From contig NZ_RYEV01000009.1 of the NCBI RefSeq assembly GCF_004138485.1, positions 124,001-188,000 of the forward strand: DNA of 64,000 nucleotides. Reading direction: 5' to 3'. This document shows, in pieces, positions 51,949-61,506 of this stretch (position 1 is its first letter; each line of letters starts with the position of its first letter). The DNA is from Peristeroidobacter soli (GTDB lineage Bacteria > Pseudomonadota > Gammaproteobacteria > Steroidobacterales > Steroidobacteraceae). Both the position numbers and the translations under genes were made by a program. Below the pieces are notes generated by a model. The model saw only the letters and a list, made by a program, of their open reading frames with translations, was not told the DNA's origin and made no database searches.

Positions 51949-52701
51949 ATGACTGCCCTCGCAGATTACACATCTTTGCAGACTGCGTCTCGGGATCGAG
52001 TCATCGCCAGCACGCGTTCGGTGTCGCCGGTCCCGATGAGCGGCGAGATCTTCTGTTTCGGCCGCTGTCGGCTGATCGTTCGCGAACGCCAGCTACTGAA
52101 GGACGATGTGCTGGTGAATATCGGCGGCCGGGCGTTCGACCTGCTGCTGGCGCTGGTGGAACGTGCCGGCGAAACCATCGACAGCCGGGAATTGTTCGCA
52201 CGGGTGTGGCCAAAAGTCATCGTCTCTCCAGTCAACCTGCGCGTCCACGTGGCCGGATTGCGCAGGGCGCTGGAGGACGGACGGGACGGCAATCGATTCG
52301 TCATCAGCGTGCCAGGCATAGGCTATCGCTTCGTCGCTCCCGTCAGTCGCCTGCAGCCTTCGGCGGCGCCGGCGTTGTCGCGTTTGCCAGCGCACACGCT
52401 GGCCGCTGATTACAGCGCGGTGTGCCGCGTCGACCTGGCCAGCGTCGAAGATCCCGCTCACGTCGCAAAGTCCGTGGCCACCGCGCTTGGCTGCGAGGCG
52501 GAGCCGCCCGACGCGCAGAGCTGTGTGATCGATTACCTACGGGACAAAGAACTGTTGCTGGCGTTCGACCATTGCGAACATGTATTTACCGGCGTTGCGC
52601 AACTCACCGAGCGATTGTTCACCGACGCCCCCATGGTCAACATCCTGATCAGCAGTCGAGCGACGTTGCATTGGTCGCGTGTTCGCACCGCTGACACCTG
52701 A
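51949..52701 (+). CDS. Winged-helix regulator with a shortened ATPase-like C-terminal part
   Basis: About 250 residues from the ATG at 51949 with AAGGA seven bases upstream. Residues about 30-130 are an OmpR/PhoB-type winged helix (VNIGGRAFDLLLALVERAGE, LRVHVAGLRRALEDGRDGN, ISVPGIGYRFVAPV). The remainder resembles the NB-ARC ATPase of large wHTH-ATPase regulators: AHVAKSVATALGC, Walker B-like LLLAFDHCEHVFTG and VNILISSRATLHW. No Walker A is present, and the protein stops where the full-length relatives (about 900 aa) continue. It is divergent from the TonB receptor operon. Confidence 0.78.
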   Translation: MTALADYTSLQTASRDRVIASTRSVSPVPMSGEIFCFGRCRLIVRERQLLKDDVLVNIGGRAFDLLLALVERAGETIDSRELFARVWPKVIVSPVNLRVHVAGLRRALEDGRDGNRFVISVPGIGYRFVAPVSRLQPSAAPALSRLPAHTLAADYSAVCRVDLASVEDPAHVAKSVATALGCEAEPPDAQSCVIDYLRDKELLLAFDHCEHVFTGVAQLTERLFTDAPMVNILISSRATLHWSRVRTADT

Positions 52702-52848
52702 TCACAGGCCCGGCTCAACCTGCCGGGCCCTGCGCACGAATAACGTTCAACTGGTGGCGTCGATCCGATTGCTGCCACTATTAGGATTCGATCCGCGCTG
52801 CTACAGTCTTATAATTAAGTGAATCCACGTCAGCGGACGTCACGACGT

Positions 52849-55800
52849 ATGAGACTTTCCGCCCAGCTGGCAGTGATACAGTTCGTGCTTGCCTTCGCGA
52901 CCTGCTGCGCACAGGAAACTGCCGGGCCTGCACGCGCGCAGATCGACCCACACATCGTTCATCTTGGCGTGACCGACGCGACCGACCTGCGCTTCGTGCG
53001 TTTGTCCCGTTCGCAGGGGCTCTCGCAACAGCGCGTGACCAACATCGCTCAGGACGAGCGCGGCTTTCTCTGGTTCGGCACACAGTACGGTCTGAACCGC
53101 TACGACGGCTATCGATTCCGGGTGTTCAAGAACGAGCCCGACGATCCGGGCAGCCTGTGCGATGTCCACATCACCTCACTGATCAATGACCGCGACGGGC
53201 GGATCTGGGTCGGGTGTGCGAATTCGGTCGATCGATTCGATCCGGTGACCGAAAAATTCGTGCACTACCCTCTCGAGCCGGCAACCACCACGCACACCAA
53301 CGGCGCGGTACGACACATCAGTCAGGACAGCGAAGGCCGCCTGTGGCTGTCGACTGGAAACGGACTGTACTCGCTCGATCCGGTCACAGGCTTCGTGCAG
53401 CGCTTCGCCCATGACAACGACGATCCGTTCAGCCTGAGCAGCAGTGAGATCCGGTCCAGCGGCGAGGATCGGTCCGGCGCCTTCTGGGTGGCGAGCACCG
53501 CCGGCATCGATCGTTTCGATCGACGCAGCGGTCGTGTCACGCTGCGCGTGCCGCTGCGTGAAGCGGAGGATCTGAGGTTCTATGAAGATCGGCAGGGGAC
53601 GTTCTGGATCCTGCAAGATTCCGGTCATGGTCTGTCGATCCTGGACCGCCGCACGCACCGCCTGGTGCGTTATTCCTTTGCCACCACGGCATCTCCCGAG
53701 CTTTTCCTGACCGGCGTGCGCTCGATGCTCGAGGACCGCAATGGCACGCTGTGGGTTGGCACGATGGCCGACGGTCTTTTGAAATTCGACCGGGCGCGAC
53801 GACAATTCACCCGCTATCGCAACGATCCCACCGACATCGAGAGCCTGTCCGAGAACCGGGTCCTGGCGCTCTACGAAGATCGTGAAGGTCACGTCTGGAC
53901 CGGCTTCCATGCGATGGAACCGGGCTTCTTCATGACCCGGCCGCTGCCGTTCACGAAGCTGCCGTTCGACGCGCGCAATCCAAACAATCGCGGCGAGACG
54001 CTGGTCAATGTCATCTATGAAGATCGCCAGGGCATCCTGTGGATAGGAACGACCGGCGCACTCAACCGCTTCGATCGCAGCAGCGGACAGCTCACTCACG
54101 TCGATGTCCCCGGCGATGGCAGCGTCGGCGAAGTCCTGTCGCTCATCGAGGATCCCTCCGCCGAGGCGCTTTGGATCGGCACTGGCGGTCAGGGACTGTA
54201 TCGCCTCGATACCCGAAGCCAGCGTTTGCAAGGATTCCGCCACGATGACACCAACCCGGCCAGCCTGAGCGACAACCGCGTGATACGCCTGTTCTATGAC
54301 GCCCGCGGGCGACTGTGGATCGGCACCTTCGATGGCTTGAACCGCTTCGATCCCGCCACCGGCAGCTTCATCACCTATCGCCACGGCAACGGCACTACGC
54401 CGCATGTGTATCGCTCGATAGTGGAGGATGCGCGTGGCACCCTTTGGTTGGACGCCGACGGCGACGGCGTACAAACCTTCGATCCCGAGACCGGGCGCTT
54501 TACACCCGTAAATTTGCAGTCGGGTTCTGACAGCCCGCTGTTATACAAACGTGTGCAGTCCCTCCACGTGGATCGCGGGGGTGCCATCTGGGCCGGAACG
54601 GGCAATGGCTTGTATCGCTACGATGTCGAAACGGGGGCGAGCACCTACTACAGCGAACGCAACGGGCTGCCGAGCAATACGGTGAGCTGCGTGTTCGAGG
54701 ATAACTTCGGTGAGCTGTGGATGGGCACCAGCGCGGGCTTGTCACGACTCGACCAGGCACGCAAGACCTTCAAGAATTACTCGATTGCAGACGGACTGCC
54801 GGGGCTGGATTTCACCGGCTGGAGCGCATGCTTCCGGGGCGCCTCAGGTGAAATGTTCTTCGGCGGCTTCGCGGGCGCGGTCGCATTCCGTCCGGAAAAC
54901 GTGCGTGACTTCGATTACGCACCGCCGATGGCACTCACGGGTTTCAGGCTCGCGGGTGTTCCGGAGGAGCCCGGACCGGGTTCACCCCTGTCGCGTGCCC
55001 TTGGCTACACCCAGGCGGTGACGTTGCTGCACCATCAGAACAGCTTCTCGATCGAGTTTACGACGCTGAGCTTCCGCAGCCCGTCGACGAACCGCTTTCG
55101 CTATCGTCTCGAAGGTCTGGAGGATCGATGGCAGGAAGTCGGCAGCGACCGTCGCTTTGCCAACTACACGACCTTACCTCCCGGCCACTATCGCTTTCGA
55201 GTTCAGGGCGCCACCAGCCGAGGTCCCTGGAGCACTCCGGGACTCGAGGTCGCCATCGATATACAGCCGCCCTGGTGGGCAACGTGGTGGTTCCGCAGTC
55301 TGCTGGTGCTCATTGCGCTGGCGACGATAGTCGGCGCCTATCTGCTGCGCATCCGACAGATCGCGCATCAATTCAACATGCGATTGTATGAGCGGGTGAA
55401 CGAGCGCACGCGCATCGCTCGCGAACTGCACGATTCGTTGTTGCAAGGCTTTCAGGGCTTGATCTATCGCATGCAAGCCGTGCGTACACTGTTACCGGAT
55501 CGCGCTGCCGAGGCGGTGACGCTGCTCGAGACCGCTCTCGACAGCGGTGACCGCTCGATTGCTGAAAGCCGTGCAGCCGTGCACGACCTGCGTTCGAACG
55601 CGCCGGTCGCGAGCGATCTCGCCGATTCTCTGGCCGCGCTCGGTGAAGAACTGACGTCCGGCGGCCTGCATCCACTCACTTTCCGGATTCTGGTGGAGGG
55701 CAAGGCGCGGCCAGTCGCCCCTCTCGTGCGAGATGACGTCTATCGTATTGCCCGCGAAGCACTGCGAAATTCGGTTCAGCATTCGCAGGCACAAAATATC

Positions 55801-56082
55801 GAGGCCGAACTGCATTACGCAGAGCACACGCTTACGCTGCGATTGCGCGACGATGGCATTGGCGTCGATGCGAAAGTAATAAGCGAGGGCCGGCGCGCCG
55901 GCCATTGGGGACTGCAGGGTATGCGCGAGCGCGCCGAAGCCTTCGGTGCGCGCTTCGCTGTTTGGAGCGAACATGGAGCGGGAACCGAGGTTGAGCTCTC
56001 GGTCCCCGCGGCGATAGCCTATGGGGGTACGGTGAGTCATCGGTCCTGGTTCAAAATTCCTATATTCGGAGGCCGTCCATGA
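52849..56082 (+). CDS. Two-component sensor kinase with periplasmic beta-propeller, Y_Y_Y domain and NarL-type kinase
   Basis: About 1077 residues from the ATG at 52849 (a GTG at 52819 is possible). A signal peptide precedes some 14 propeller repeats of the type DRDGRIWVGCANSVDRFDPV (about 50-700), then a Y_Y_Y immunoglobulin-like domain (FRYRLEGLEDRWQEVGSDRR), one membrane helix near 820-840 (WFRSLLVLIALATIVGAYLL), the HisKA_3 dimerisation box with phospho-His (IARELHDSLLQGFQGL) and an HATPase (DDGIGVDAK, WGLQGMRERAEAFGA). Such sensors detect glycans or other extracellular ligands. It overlaps the response regulator gene by ATGA. Confidence 0.92.
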   Translation: MRLSAQLAVIQFVLAFATCCAQETAGPARAQIDPHIVHLGVTDATDLRFVRLSRSQGLSQQRVTNIAQDERGFLWFGTQYGLNRYDGYRFRVFKNEPDDPGSLCDVHITSLINDRDGRIWVGCANSVDRFDPVTEKFVHYPLEPATTTHTNGAVRHISQDSEGRLWLSTGNGLYSLDPVTGFVQRFAHDNDDPFSLSSSEIRSSGEDRSGAFWVASTAGIDRFDRRSGRVTLRVPLREAEDLRFYEDRQGTFWILQDSGHGLSILDRRTHRLVRYSFATTASPELFLTGVRSMLEDRNGTLWVGTMADGLLKFDRARRQFTRYRNDPTDIESLSENRVLALYEDREGHVWTGFHAMEPGFFMTRPLPFTKLPFDARNPNNRGETLVNVIYEDRQGILWIGTTGALNRFDRSSGQLTHVDVPGDGSVGEVLSLIEDPSAEALWIGTGGQGLYRLDTRSQRLQGFRHDDTNPASLSDNRVIRLFYDARGRLWIGTFDGLNRFDPATGSFITYRHGNGTTPHVYRSIVEDARGTLWLDADGDGVQTFDPETGRFTPVNLQSGSDSPLLYKRVQSLHVDRGGAIWAGTGNGLYRYDVETGASTYYSERNGLPSNTVSCVFEDNFGELWMGTSAGLSRLDQARKTFKNYSIADGLPGLDFTGWSACFRGASGEMFFGGFAGAVAFRPENVRDFDYAPPMALTGFRLAGVPEEPGPGSPLSRALGYTQAVTLLHHQNSFSIEFTTLSFRSPSTNRFRYRLEGLEDRWQEVGSDRRFANYTTLPPGHYRFRVQGATSRGPWSTPGLEVAIDIQPPWWATWWFRSLLVLIALATIVGAYLLRIRQIAHQFNMRLYERVNERTRIARELHDSLLQGFQGLIYRMQAVRTLLPDRAAEAVTLLETALDSGDRSIAESRAAVHDLRSNAPVASDLADSLAALGEELTSGGLHPLTFRILVEGKARPVAPLVRDDVYRIAREALRNSVQHSQAQNIEAELHYAEHTLTLRLRDDGIGVDAKVISEGRRAGHWGLQGMRERAEAFGARFAVWSEHGAGTEVELSVPAAIAYGGTVSHRSWFKIPIFGGRP

Positions 56083-56726
56083 ACGCCAACACGCCGATCC
56101 GCATCCTGGCCGCGGACGACCATCCGGTATTGCGTGCCGGGATCGCAGCCCTGATCGGCACCGAGCGCGACATGAAAGTCGTTGCGGAAGCTGCGACCGG
56201 ACGCGAGACGGTCGAGCGATTCCGCGCGGTTCTTCCAGATGTGACTCTGCTCGACATCCAGATGCCGGAGATGAGCGGCATCGATGCGCTGATCGCGATC
56301 CGCAGCGAGTTTCCTAGCGCGAAGATCATCATACTGACTACTTATGGCGGCGATGTGCTCGCCCAACGAGCGCTCAAGGCCGGTGCATACGCTTACATTC
56401 TCAAAGGCCTGGTGCGCAAGGACTTGCTGGACACCATTCGGGCGGTGCATCTGGGCCAGAAGCGGATTCATCCTGAGGTAGCCGCAGGGCTGGCCGTCCA
56501 TCTCGGCGAAGACCCGCTCTCGGAGCGTGAAGTTGAAGTGCTGCGACTAGTGGCAGCCGGTAATTCCAACAAGGAAATCGGCGTACGCCTGTCAATCACG
56601 GAACATACCGCCAAGGCCCATATGAAGCGCATCGTCGCCAAACTGGGGGCCAACGATCGGACGCATGCCGTAACGGTGGCGCTGGAGCGCGGCATCCTCA
56701 CCCAGGCCATTCCCCCAAAGGGGTAA
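56079..56726 (+). CDS. NarL/FixJ-family response regulator
   Basis: 215 residues. The receiver is complete: acidic pair in ILAADDHPVLRAG, phospho-acceptor Asp in VTLLDIQMPEMSG, Thr in IIILTTYGG and Lys in AYAYILKGLVRKD. The LuxR-type helix-turn-helix is DPLSEREVEVLRLVAAGNSN and following. It is the cognate partner of the upstream kinase, translationally coupled by a four-base overlap. Targets are unknown; the TonB receptor/beta-helix operon nearby is one candidate. Confidence 0.95.
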   Translation: MNANTPIRILAADDHPVLRAGIAALIGTERDMKVVAEAATGRETVERFRAVLPDVTLLDIQMPEMSGIDALIAIRSEFPSAKIIILTTYGGDVLAQRALKAGAYAYILKGLVRKDLLDTIRAVHLGQKRIHPEVAAGLAVHLGEDPLSEREVEVLRLVAAGNSNKEIGVRLSITEHTAKAHMKRIVAKLGANDRTHAVTVALERGILTQAIPPKG

Positions 56727-56792
56727 TTGCCTGCTGCTTGTTCGGGGGACTCGGTTGAAAGCAAACGTTGGTAGGGTCGCTGCCGAACACTC

Positions 56793-57203
56793 ATGCAGCG
56801 AATCTTCTCCACATTCCCCGACAAGTGGCCCGGCCGCGGCCTGTTGCTCCTGCGCATTGCCGGCAGCGTGCCGCTGTTCGTGGTTGGCCTGTCGAAACTG
56901 TGGGGAGACCCCGCCGACATAGCGGTTTGGATCCGAGTCCTCAGCTGTGTGTCGGCGACGTTGCTGCTGGCGGGATTCTGGACCCCATTCGCCGCGACCC
57001 TGCAGGCACTGCTCGAAGCATGGTTATCCTGCGCCGGGACTGCGTTCGAATGGACGCATCTCATCCACGCATTCATCGGTCTGAGCCTGCTGATGCTCGG
57101 GCCGGGATACTGGTCGGTCGACGCGCGCCGCTACGGCCGCAAGCGCATCGTTCTCGAATATTCGCAGCGCCCGCCGGGCGAGCGCGATCTCGAAGACCCT
57201 TGA
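56793..57203 (+). CDS. DoxX-like small membrane protein
   Basis: 136 residues with four hydrophobic segments (GLLLLRIAGSVPLFVVGLSK, VLSCVSATLLLAGFWTPFAA, a third around LLEAWLSC, and HAFIGLSLLMLGPGYWSVDA). Arrangement and the final LMLGPGYWSVDAR motif fit DoxX-like proteins of the inner membrane, whose roles are mostly unknown or linked to redox. It follows the response regulator by 66 bp and may be co-transcribed. Confidence 0.75.
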   Translation: MQRIFSTFPDKWPGRGLLLLRIAGSVPLFVVGLSKLWGDPADIAVWIRVLSCVSATLLLAGFWTPFAATLQALLEAWLSCAGTAFEWTHLIHAFIGLSLLMLGPGYWSVDARRYGRKRIVLEYSQRPPGERDLEDP

Positions 57204-57251
57204 AGCAACATCCGCGCCCCTGCTCAAGGGCCAGATGTTCGAGCCGCCGGC

Positions 57252-57665
57252 TCAGGCCGGCATACCAGGGAACTGAGGCAGGTCGAGCGGCTTCGCCCAG
57301 GGCAAACGTCGCTTGGTGAACATCTCAAGCTTGGGTGCGATCAATTCGGGCCGATCGAGGCTGCCCAGGGTGACGAACACCAGGCCCGGGAAGCTCTCCA
57401 GATTGCTGGAGAATATCCGGGCACCGCAGTCCGGACAGAAATTCCGGTCCAGTCCTTTGCCAGAATCGGCAATATAATGAAACGCCTTCGGCTTGCCCTG
57501 GGTCAGCGTGAAATCATCCGTCGGAACGCCGAAGAACGTGGCCGCCTCACCGCCCGACGCTTTCTTGCAATCGTTGCAGTGACAAACGGCGACAAACGCC
57601 GGGTCGGTCTCGAACTCGAACCTGCAAGCGCCACAGGCACACCGGGCAGTGTGTTTCTTCGTCAT
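57252..57665 (-). CDS. GFA-family (glutathione-dependent formaldehyde-activating-like) protein
   Basis: About 137 residues from the ATG at 57665, with GAGG eight bases upstream (an ATG two codons earlier is also possible). The zinc-binding cysteines of the GFA fold are present: RCACGACRFEFE, VCHCNDCKKASGGEA and NFCPDCGARIF. The fold is shared by S-(hydroxymethyl)glutathione synthase-like proteins, but most members have no proven activity. It stands alone, convergent with the DoxX-like gene. Confidence 0.9.
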   Translation of the reverse strand: MTKKHTARCACGACRFEFETDPAFVAVCHCNDCKKASGGEAATFFGVPTDDFTLTQGKPKAFHYIADSGKGLDRNFCPDCGARIFSSNLESFPGLVFVTLGSLDRPELIAPKLEMFTKRRLPWAKPLDLPQFPGMPA

Positions 57666-58066
57666 GTTCATGTCCTCGGATGCTGAGCTATAGAGGCATT
57701 GCCGCCCTCGCGAAGCACAGCTTATCCGCACCGATACTCGCCGTCCGTGCCTTTAACGCTTATTAACCGCTGTTACTTTTCCAACCGCCGGCCGGATCGA
57801 TCTCAATTCAGCTTGCGCGCAATGAAGGCGCCGTCGCCCGCCTTTCGAATCTGCCGTCCTTATTACGTTTGCCGAGTTCGACCTTGCCTACCATCTCAGT
57901 CTCCAGGGAAAGCGCATAGCGCATCGCTCCGACCACCTTTCCCATGCGCGAGCATGACGCCAGATGTGCATCGTACTAAGCGAACGCCGATCAGCGTAAT
58001 GTCCAGAGTTGAAGCACTTGGGGTTTCGCCACTTTCCCGGCGATGCTCCAAGTATCAGCTACAAAC

Positions 58067-58093
58067 CTTATCGCCGGATCTCTCGGCGATAAG
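58067..58093. repeat. 10-bp inverted repeat (hairpin, 7-base loop)
   Basis: CTTATCGCCG and CGGCGATAAG enclose GATCTCT, a perfect ten-base stem. There is no T-run after either side, so it is not a standard intrinsic terminator. It could be a stem in a transcript or a dyad operator. Confidence 0.6.
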
Positions 58094-58119
58094 CTACCCT
58101 TGCTAGCGCCCCCAATAGG

Positions 58120-58169
58120 AACGCCTAAAAATCTATAAAAAACATCCGCCCCCCACTCTTAGGCGTTTT
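58120..58169. repeat. 9-bp inverted repeat around an AT-rich segment
   Basis: AACGCCTAA (58120-58128) and TTAGGCGTT (58159-58167) flank 30 bases that include an A-rich run and a C-rich run. TTTTA follows the right arm. It could be a weak terminator or the relic of a small mobile element. Confidence 0.45.
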
Positions 58170-58460
58170 AGAAATGTTTCCATGAGATTGCCGCGTCAAC
58201 CTCGCGATCTCCCCTGATCGTTTGATCTCACTCTCTTAATCAGATGGTCAACCGCTGTCGCACTGTGTGGGGAACTGTCGCAAACCGTCTCGACTCGTGG
58301 ATTTCGCCGTGCACCGTTGAGTGGAATGGGTTTTCATTTCGAACCGGCATACGTTCCCGCACATTTTCGAAATGGACACGGCACCGCCTGCGACGCAGGA
58401 TGAACGTCGCAAGACAGTCATGGACATCGTCCTTCGCGGGTGCCGCGTGCCTTCAGGCAG

Positions 58461-61403
58461 CTAAAAGCCGACCCGCACTCCAAGCTTATAAAATCGCCCC
58501 ATCACATCGTAGTGAGTGCCATTGGTCTGAGTGAGCAGCGTCGCCGAAGGAATGATGGGCGGATCGCGATCGAACAGATTGTTGACGACCCAGAACAGCT
58601 GCGCACGGCCACCTGCCGTCAAGTCGTACGTGCCCGACAGATTGAACAGGAAATAGTTGCCGATATGGTTGGTCTCGGGATCGATATCGGCAGGTGCGGT
58701 AGCGGTCGGCGCCTCACGATAGGCATTGTCGATCTTGCCGGGCCCGACCCAACGGACTTGCGTGGTCAGGCTGAACGGCTGCAGGCTGTACGTGAGCGAT
58801 ACATTGGCTTTCCATCGCGGCGTCGCGCCTTCGCTGGTATCCAGCTGACCGGCTTGCTCGTTGATGGACGGCGCTTCGCCGGGAGCCCCCGGCACGGCGA
58901 TTGTGAATCTGTCGACATAGGTTGCATTGGCTCGCAGACTGAGGCCGCCTGCCCCGAGGTCCATGCTGTACGTACCGACCAGATCCACACCGCGAGTGCG
59001 CAACGACGACAAATTCCTGAGCTCATTGATGACGCGAATCAGCGCGCCGGTGTTGTTGAACTCCAGTAGATCGCAGTAGACCTGCACGCCGTGTTCGCAT
59101 AGCCGCGCTATTTCCACCTGACCTACGGTTGCGATCACGTCGTCCACGTCGATATCGAAGAAATCCGCCGACACGCTCAGTCCCGAAGCGAACGCCGGCG
59201 TATAGCTGGCCCCGAATGTCGTCGTGTGCGAGCGCTCTGGTTGCAGCCGCTTGTTGCCGATCGTGTCGATCTGCACGCCAGGATGAGTCGTTCCGTTGTA
59301 GAGCACGTTATTGAGCGACGTTGTCGCGGGTGAATCGAGTTCATAGATGCTTGGCGCGCGAATGTCGAGCGAGTGCGTGCCACGAATGAGCAGCCCGTCG
59401 AACGGTTCCCAGGTCACACCGCCCTTCCATGTCGTGGCGCCGCCGAAGTCGGAGTAGTCCGCATATCGAATCGCTCCGTTCAACGCGAGCGAATGCGCAA
59501 ACGAAGCATCGCTGATCAGTGGCACGGTCGTCTCGAAGTAGCCTTCCTTGACGTTGAAGCTGCCTTCGAACTCACTGCCTAGCGAGAGATCGTAGACACC
59601 GGTTTTCGCCACTTCGTCGAGGACGGACTCGAGCGTCTCGTGACGCCACTCGGCACCGAACGCAACTGCGACCGGACCGGCCCAGTTATCGAAAATCGTG
59701 CCTTGGAAGTTGAGCTGCGCCGCCTGCTGGCGGTAAGTCACCCGGGCGAAAGGCGTGCCCGAGTAATACTCGAACGCTGCCCGAGAGGGCGTACCGTTGC
59801 CGAAGAGATTTACTGGCACGCAGCCGTTGTTTGGATCGGTGAGCGTCGATCGGCAGATGGGATCCACGACACCCGGCGTCGCGGGATTGTCGATCACGTC
59901 CGCGGCGAGCGCATAGAGCGCTCGATTGCGCATGTTGTAAGTACGGCGGAAATATTCGTTTTCGCCGTAGGTGTACGCGGCGTTCCAGGTCCAATTGCCG
60001 CCGAGCGCGCCATCGAGCCCCGTGGACGCGGTGTACGCAGTATCGCGCAGCACAGTCTGCGGTGGCTCATTGTCATAGGCGACTCGACCCAACACGAAAG
60101 ATTGGGCCGGCGGAGTTGACGTCGAAGCCCCCGCAGGCATCGGAATGGCCGCTCTCAGGGCGTCCGGAATGAAGGGATTGTCCGCATAGATGCGTGCCTG
60201 TGTTCCAACCAGCGTCGTCGGATTGAACACGCTCACGCGATCTCGGATCGGCTGGTTGGTTTGATCTCCGGTCGATCGTCCCCACGAAGCGTCGAGAAAC
60301 ATGTCGAGACCGTCATTGATCCGATAACTGGTCCGGCCGTAGAGCACCTGCCGCTCCACCGCCGGAATCATGCTGTACTCAGCCCCATCCGGATTGTTGC
60401 CACCCGCCTGATTGGCCGCGAACGTGGTCGGTGTCGTCGCCGGATTGAACTCACCGCGCACGAACGGAGAAACACTGGTCGCAGAATCGAATTGCAAACC
60501 GATGAGTGCCGCGCGCTGCGCGGCGGTTCCACCAGCAGCATTCACGATGAGACCGCCTGGCGTGAAGTTGCCAGGCTGCGTGTTGCGCCTCATCACCATT
60601 CGCGGCCGGCCGTTCGCGGCGGAGGCTGAGGGATCGGTGTAGAACTGCCAGTAGTCGTCGGCCCAGTCGCGACTGCGGTAATTGCCAAGCCCGTCGTTCT
60701 TGGTGAAATCTCCGGAGAACACGACGTGCCCGCGCTCGTCCGCGAAAGAGAATCCACTCACCATGCCGGCCCGCCACTCGCGGCCGTCGCCCCGTTCGGA
60801 CGTACCGCCTTGAATTTCGGCGTGAACCCCCTCCACTTGTTTCTTGAGGATCAGGTTGACGACGCCCGCGACGGCATCGGAACCCCATTGCGCGGAGGCG
60901 CCGCCGGTCACGATGTCGATGCGATCGATCATCAGCGCCGGAATCAAATTCAAGTCGACCTGATAGGGATTGCCGACACTGGCCGACGGCACGCTCGGAA
61001 CAAAACGCCGGCTATCGACGAGCACGAGCGTGCGTGGCGAGCCCAGTCCGCGCAGATCGGCGAATGTTTGTCCTGGAGTTTGAGTTCGAACGCCGTTGGC
61101 GGCACCACTCAGGCGCGAATTGAACGCCGGCATCTCCTGCAGCAGGCTATAAACATTGTCGGCCCCCCGCTCCTGAAGTTCGACGGCGCCGATGGTCTGG
61201 GTGGGCGTCGGAGCGGTAAAAGGAGAACGAATGCGTGTGCCGGTCAACACGACCTCTTCGAGCACTCCGTCTTCAACCGCAGCTCGCAGGTGAGATTCGC
61301 TTGCGTCTGCAGGCTGCGTTTCCTGCCCGACGGCCACCGAGGCCCACGCGGCAAGACCAATGACAGAGCAATACGGCCGGCTCGAACGCGCGGAATCGGT
61401 CAT
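58461..61403 (-). CDS. TonB-dependent receptor, no STN domain
   Basis: About 980 residues from the ATG at 61403 with GGGGGAG just upstream. A signal peptide (PYCSVIGLAAWASVAVG) is followed by the TonB box EEVVLTGTRIRSPF, a plug with NVYSLLQEMPAFNSRLSGAA and VDIVTGGASAQWGSDAVAGV-type sequence, and a barrel ending MGRFYKLGVRVGF. It belongs to the subgroup common in sphingomonads and Steroidobacter-like bacteria, whose ligands are plant or aromatic compounds and peptides. No regulator is beside it. The Tat-exported hydrolase gene lies 104 bp upstream on the same strand. Confidence 0.92.
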   Translation of the reverse strand: MTDSARSSRPYCSVIGLAAWASVAVGQETQPADASESHLRAAVEDGVLEEVVLTGTRIRSPFTAPTPTQTIGAVELQERGADNVYSLLQEMPAFNSRLSGAANGVRTQTPGQTFADLRGLGSPRTLVLVDSRRFVPSVPSASVGNPYQVDLNLIPALMIDRIDIVTGGASAQWGSDAVAGVVNLILKKQVEGVHAEIQGGTSERGDGREWRAGMVSGFSFADERGHVVFSGDFTKNDGLGNYRSRDWADDYWQFYTDPSASAANGRPRMVMRRNTQPGNFTPGGLIVNAAGGTAAQRAALIGLQFDSATSVSPFVRGEFNPATTPTTFAANQAGGNNPDGAEYSMIPAVERQVLYGRTSYRINDGLDMFLDASWGRSTGDQTNQPIRDRVSVFNPTTLVGTQARIYADNPFIPDALRAAIPMPAGASTSTPPAQSFVLGRVAYDNEPPQTVLRDTAYTASTGLDGALGGNWTWNAAYTYGENEYFRRTYNMRNRALYALAADVIDNPATPGVVDPICRSTLTDPNNGCVPVNLFGNGTPSRAAFEYYSGTPFARVTYRQQAAQLNFQGTIFDNWAGPVAVAFGAEWRHETLESVLDEVAKTGVYDLSLGSEFEGSFNVKEGYFETTVPLISDASFAHSLALNGAIRYADYSDFGGATTWKGGVTWEPFDGLLIRGTHSLDIRAPSIYELDSPATTSLNNVLYNGTTHPGVQIDTIGNKRLQPERSHTTTFGASYTPAFASGLSVSADFFDIDVDDVIATVGQVEIARLCEHGVQVYCDLLEFNNTGALIRVINELRNLSSLRTRGVDLVGTYSMDLGAGGLSLRANATYVDRFTIAVPGAPGEAPSINEQAGQLDTSEGATPRWKANVSLTYSLQPFSLTTQVRWVGPGKIDNAYREAPTATAPADIDPETNHIGNYFLFNLSGTYDLTAGGRAQLFWVVNNLFDRDPPIIPSATLLTQTNGTHYDVMGRFYKLGVRVGF

Positions 61404-61506
61404 GTCTCCCCCTTCGGACATTGTTCGTGGGCGCGCCAGTACCGGCGCTTACCCGTTAAAGTTCGTATTACTAGCCTTACGCATCTACCCCCTGAGCGTC
61501 AAGCTG

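Larger units (their letters stand above)
57672..58460. other. Long intergenic region, no gene recognised
   Basis: Nearly 800 bp between the GFA gene and the end of the fourth TonB receptor gene. Open frames here have atypical composition and no family pattern. It contains an AT-rich pocket near 58125-58150 and two inverted repeats (58067-58093 and 58120-58169). The left end must carry the promoter of the GFA gene. Confidence 0.5.

Noticed and set aside
57699-58106. A 135-codon plus-strand frame in the long intergenic gap
   Set aside because: Residue composition is Arg/Ser/Pro-rich without hydrophobic periodicity, it crosses an inverted repeat, and no motif or ribosome site supports it.
58120-58169. 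Possible integron attC site
   Set aside because: The arms contain GCCTAA/TTAGGC, but the required RYYYAAC/GTTRRRY core is not met, and there is no cassette or integrase nearby.
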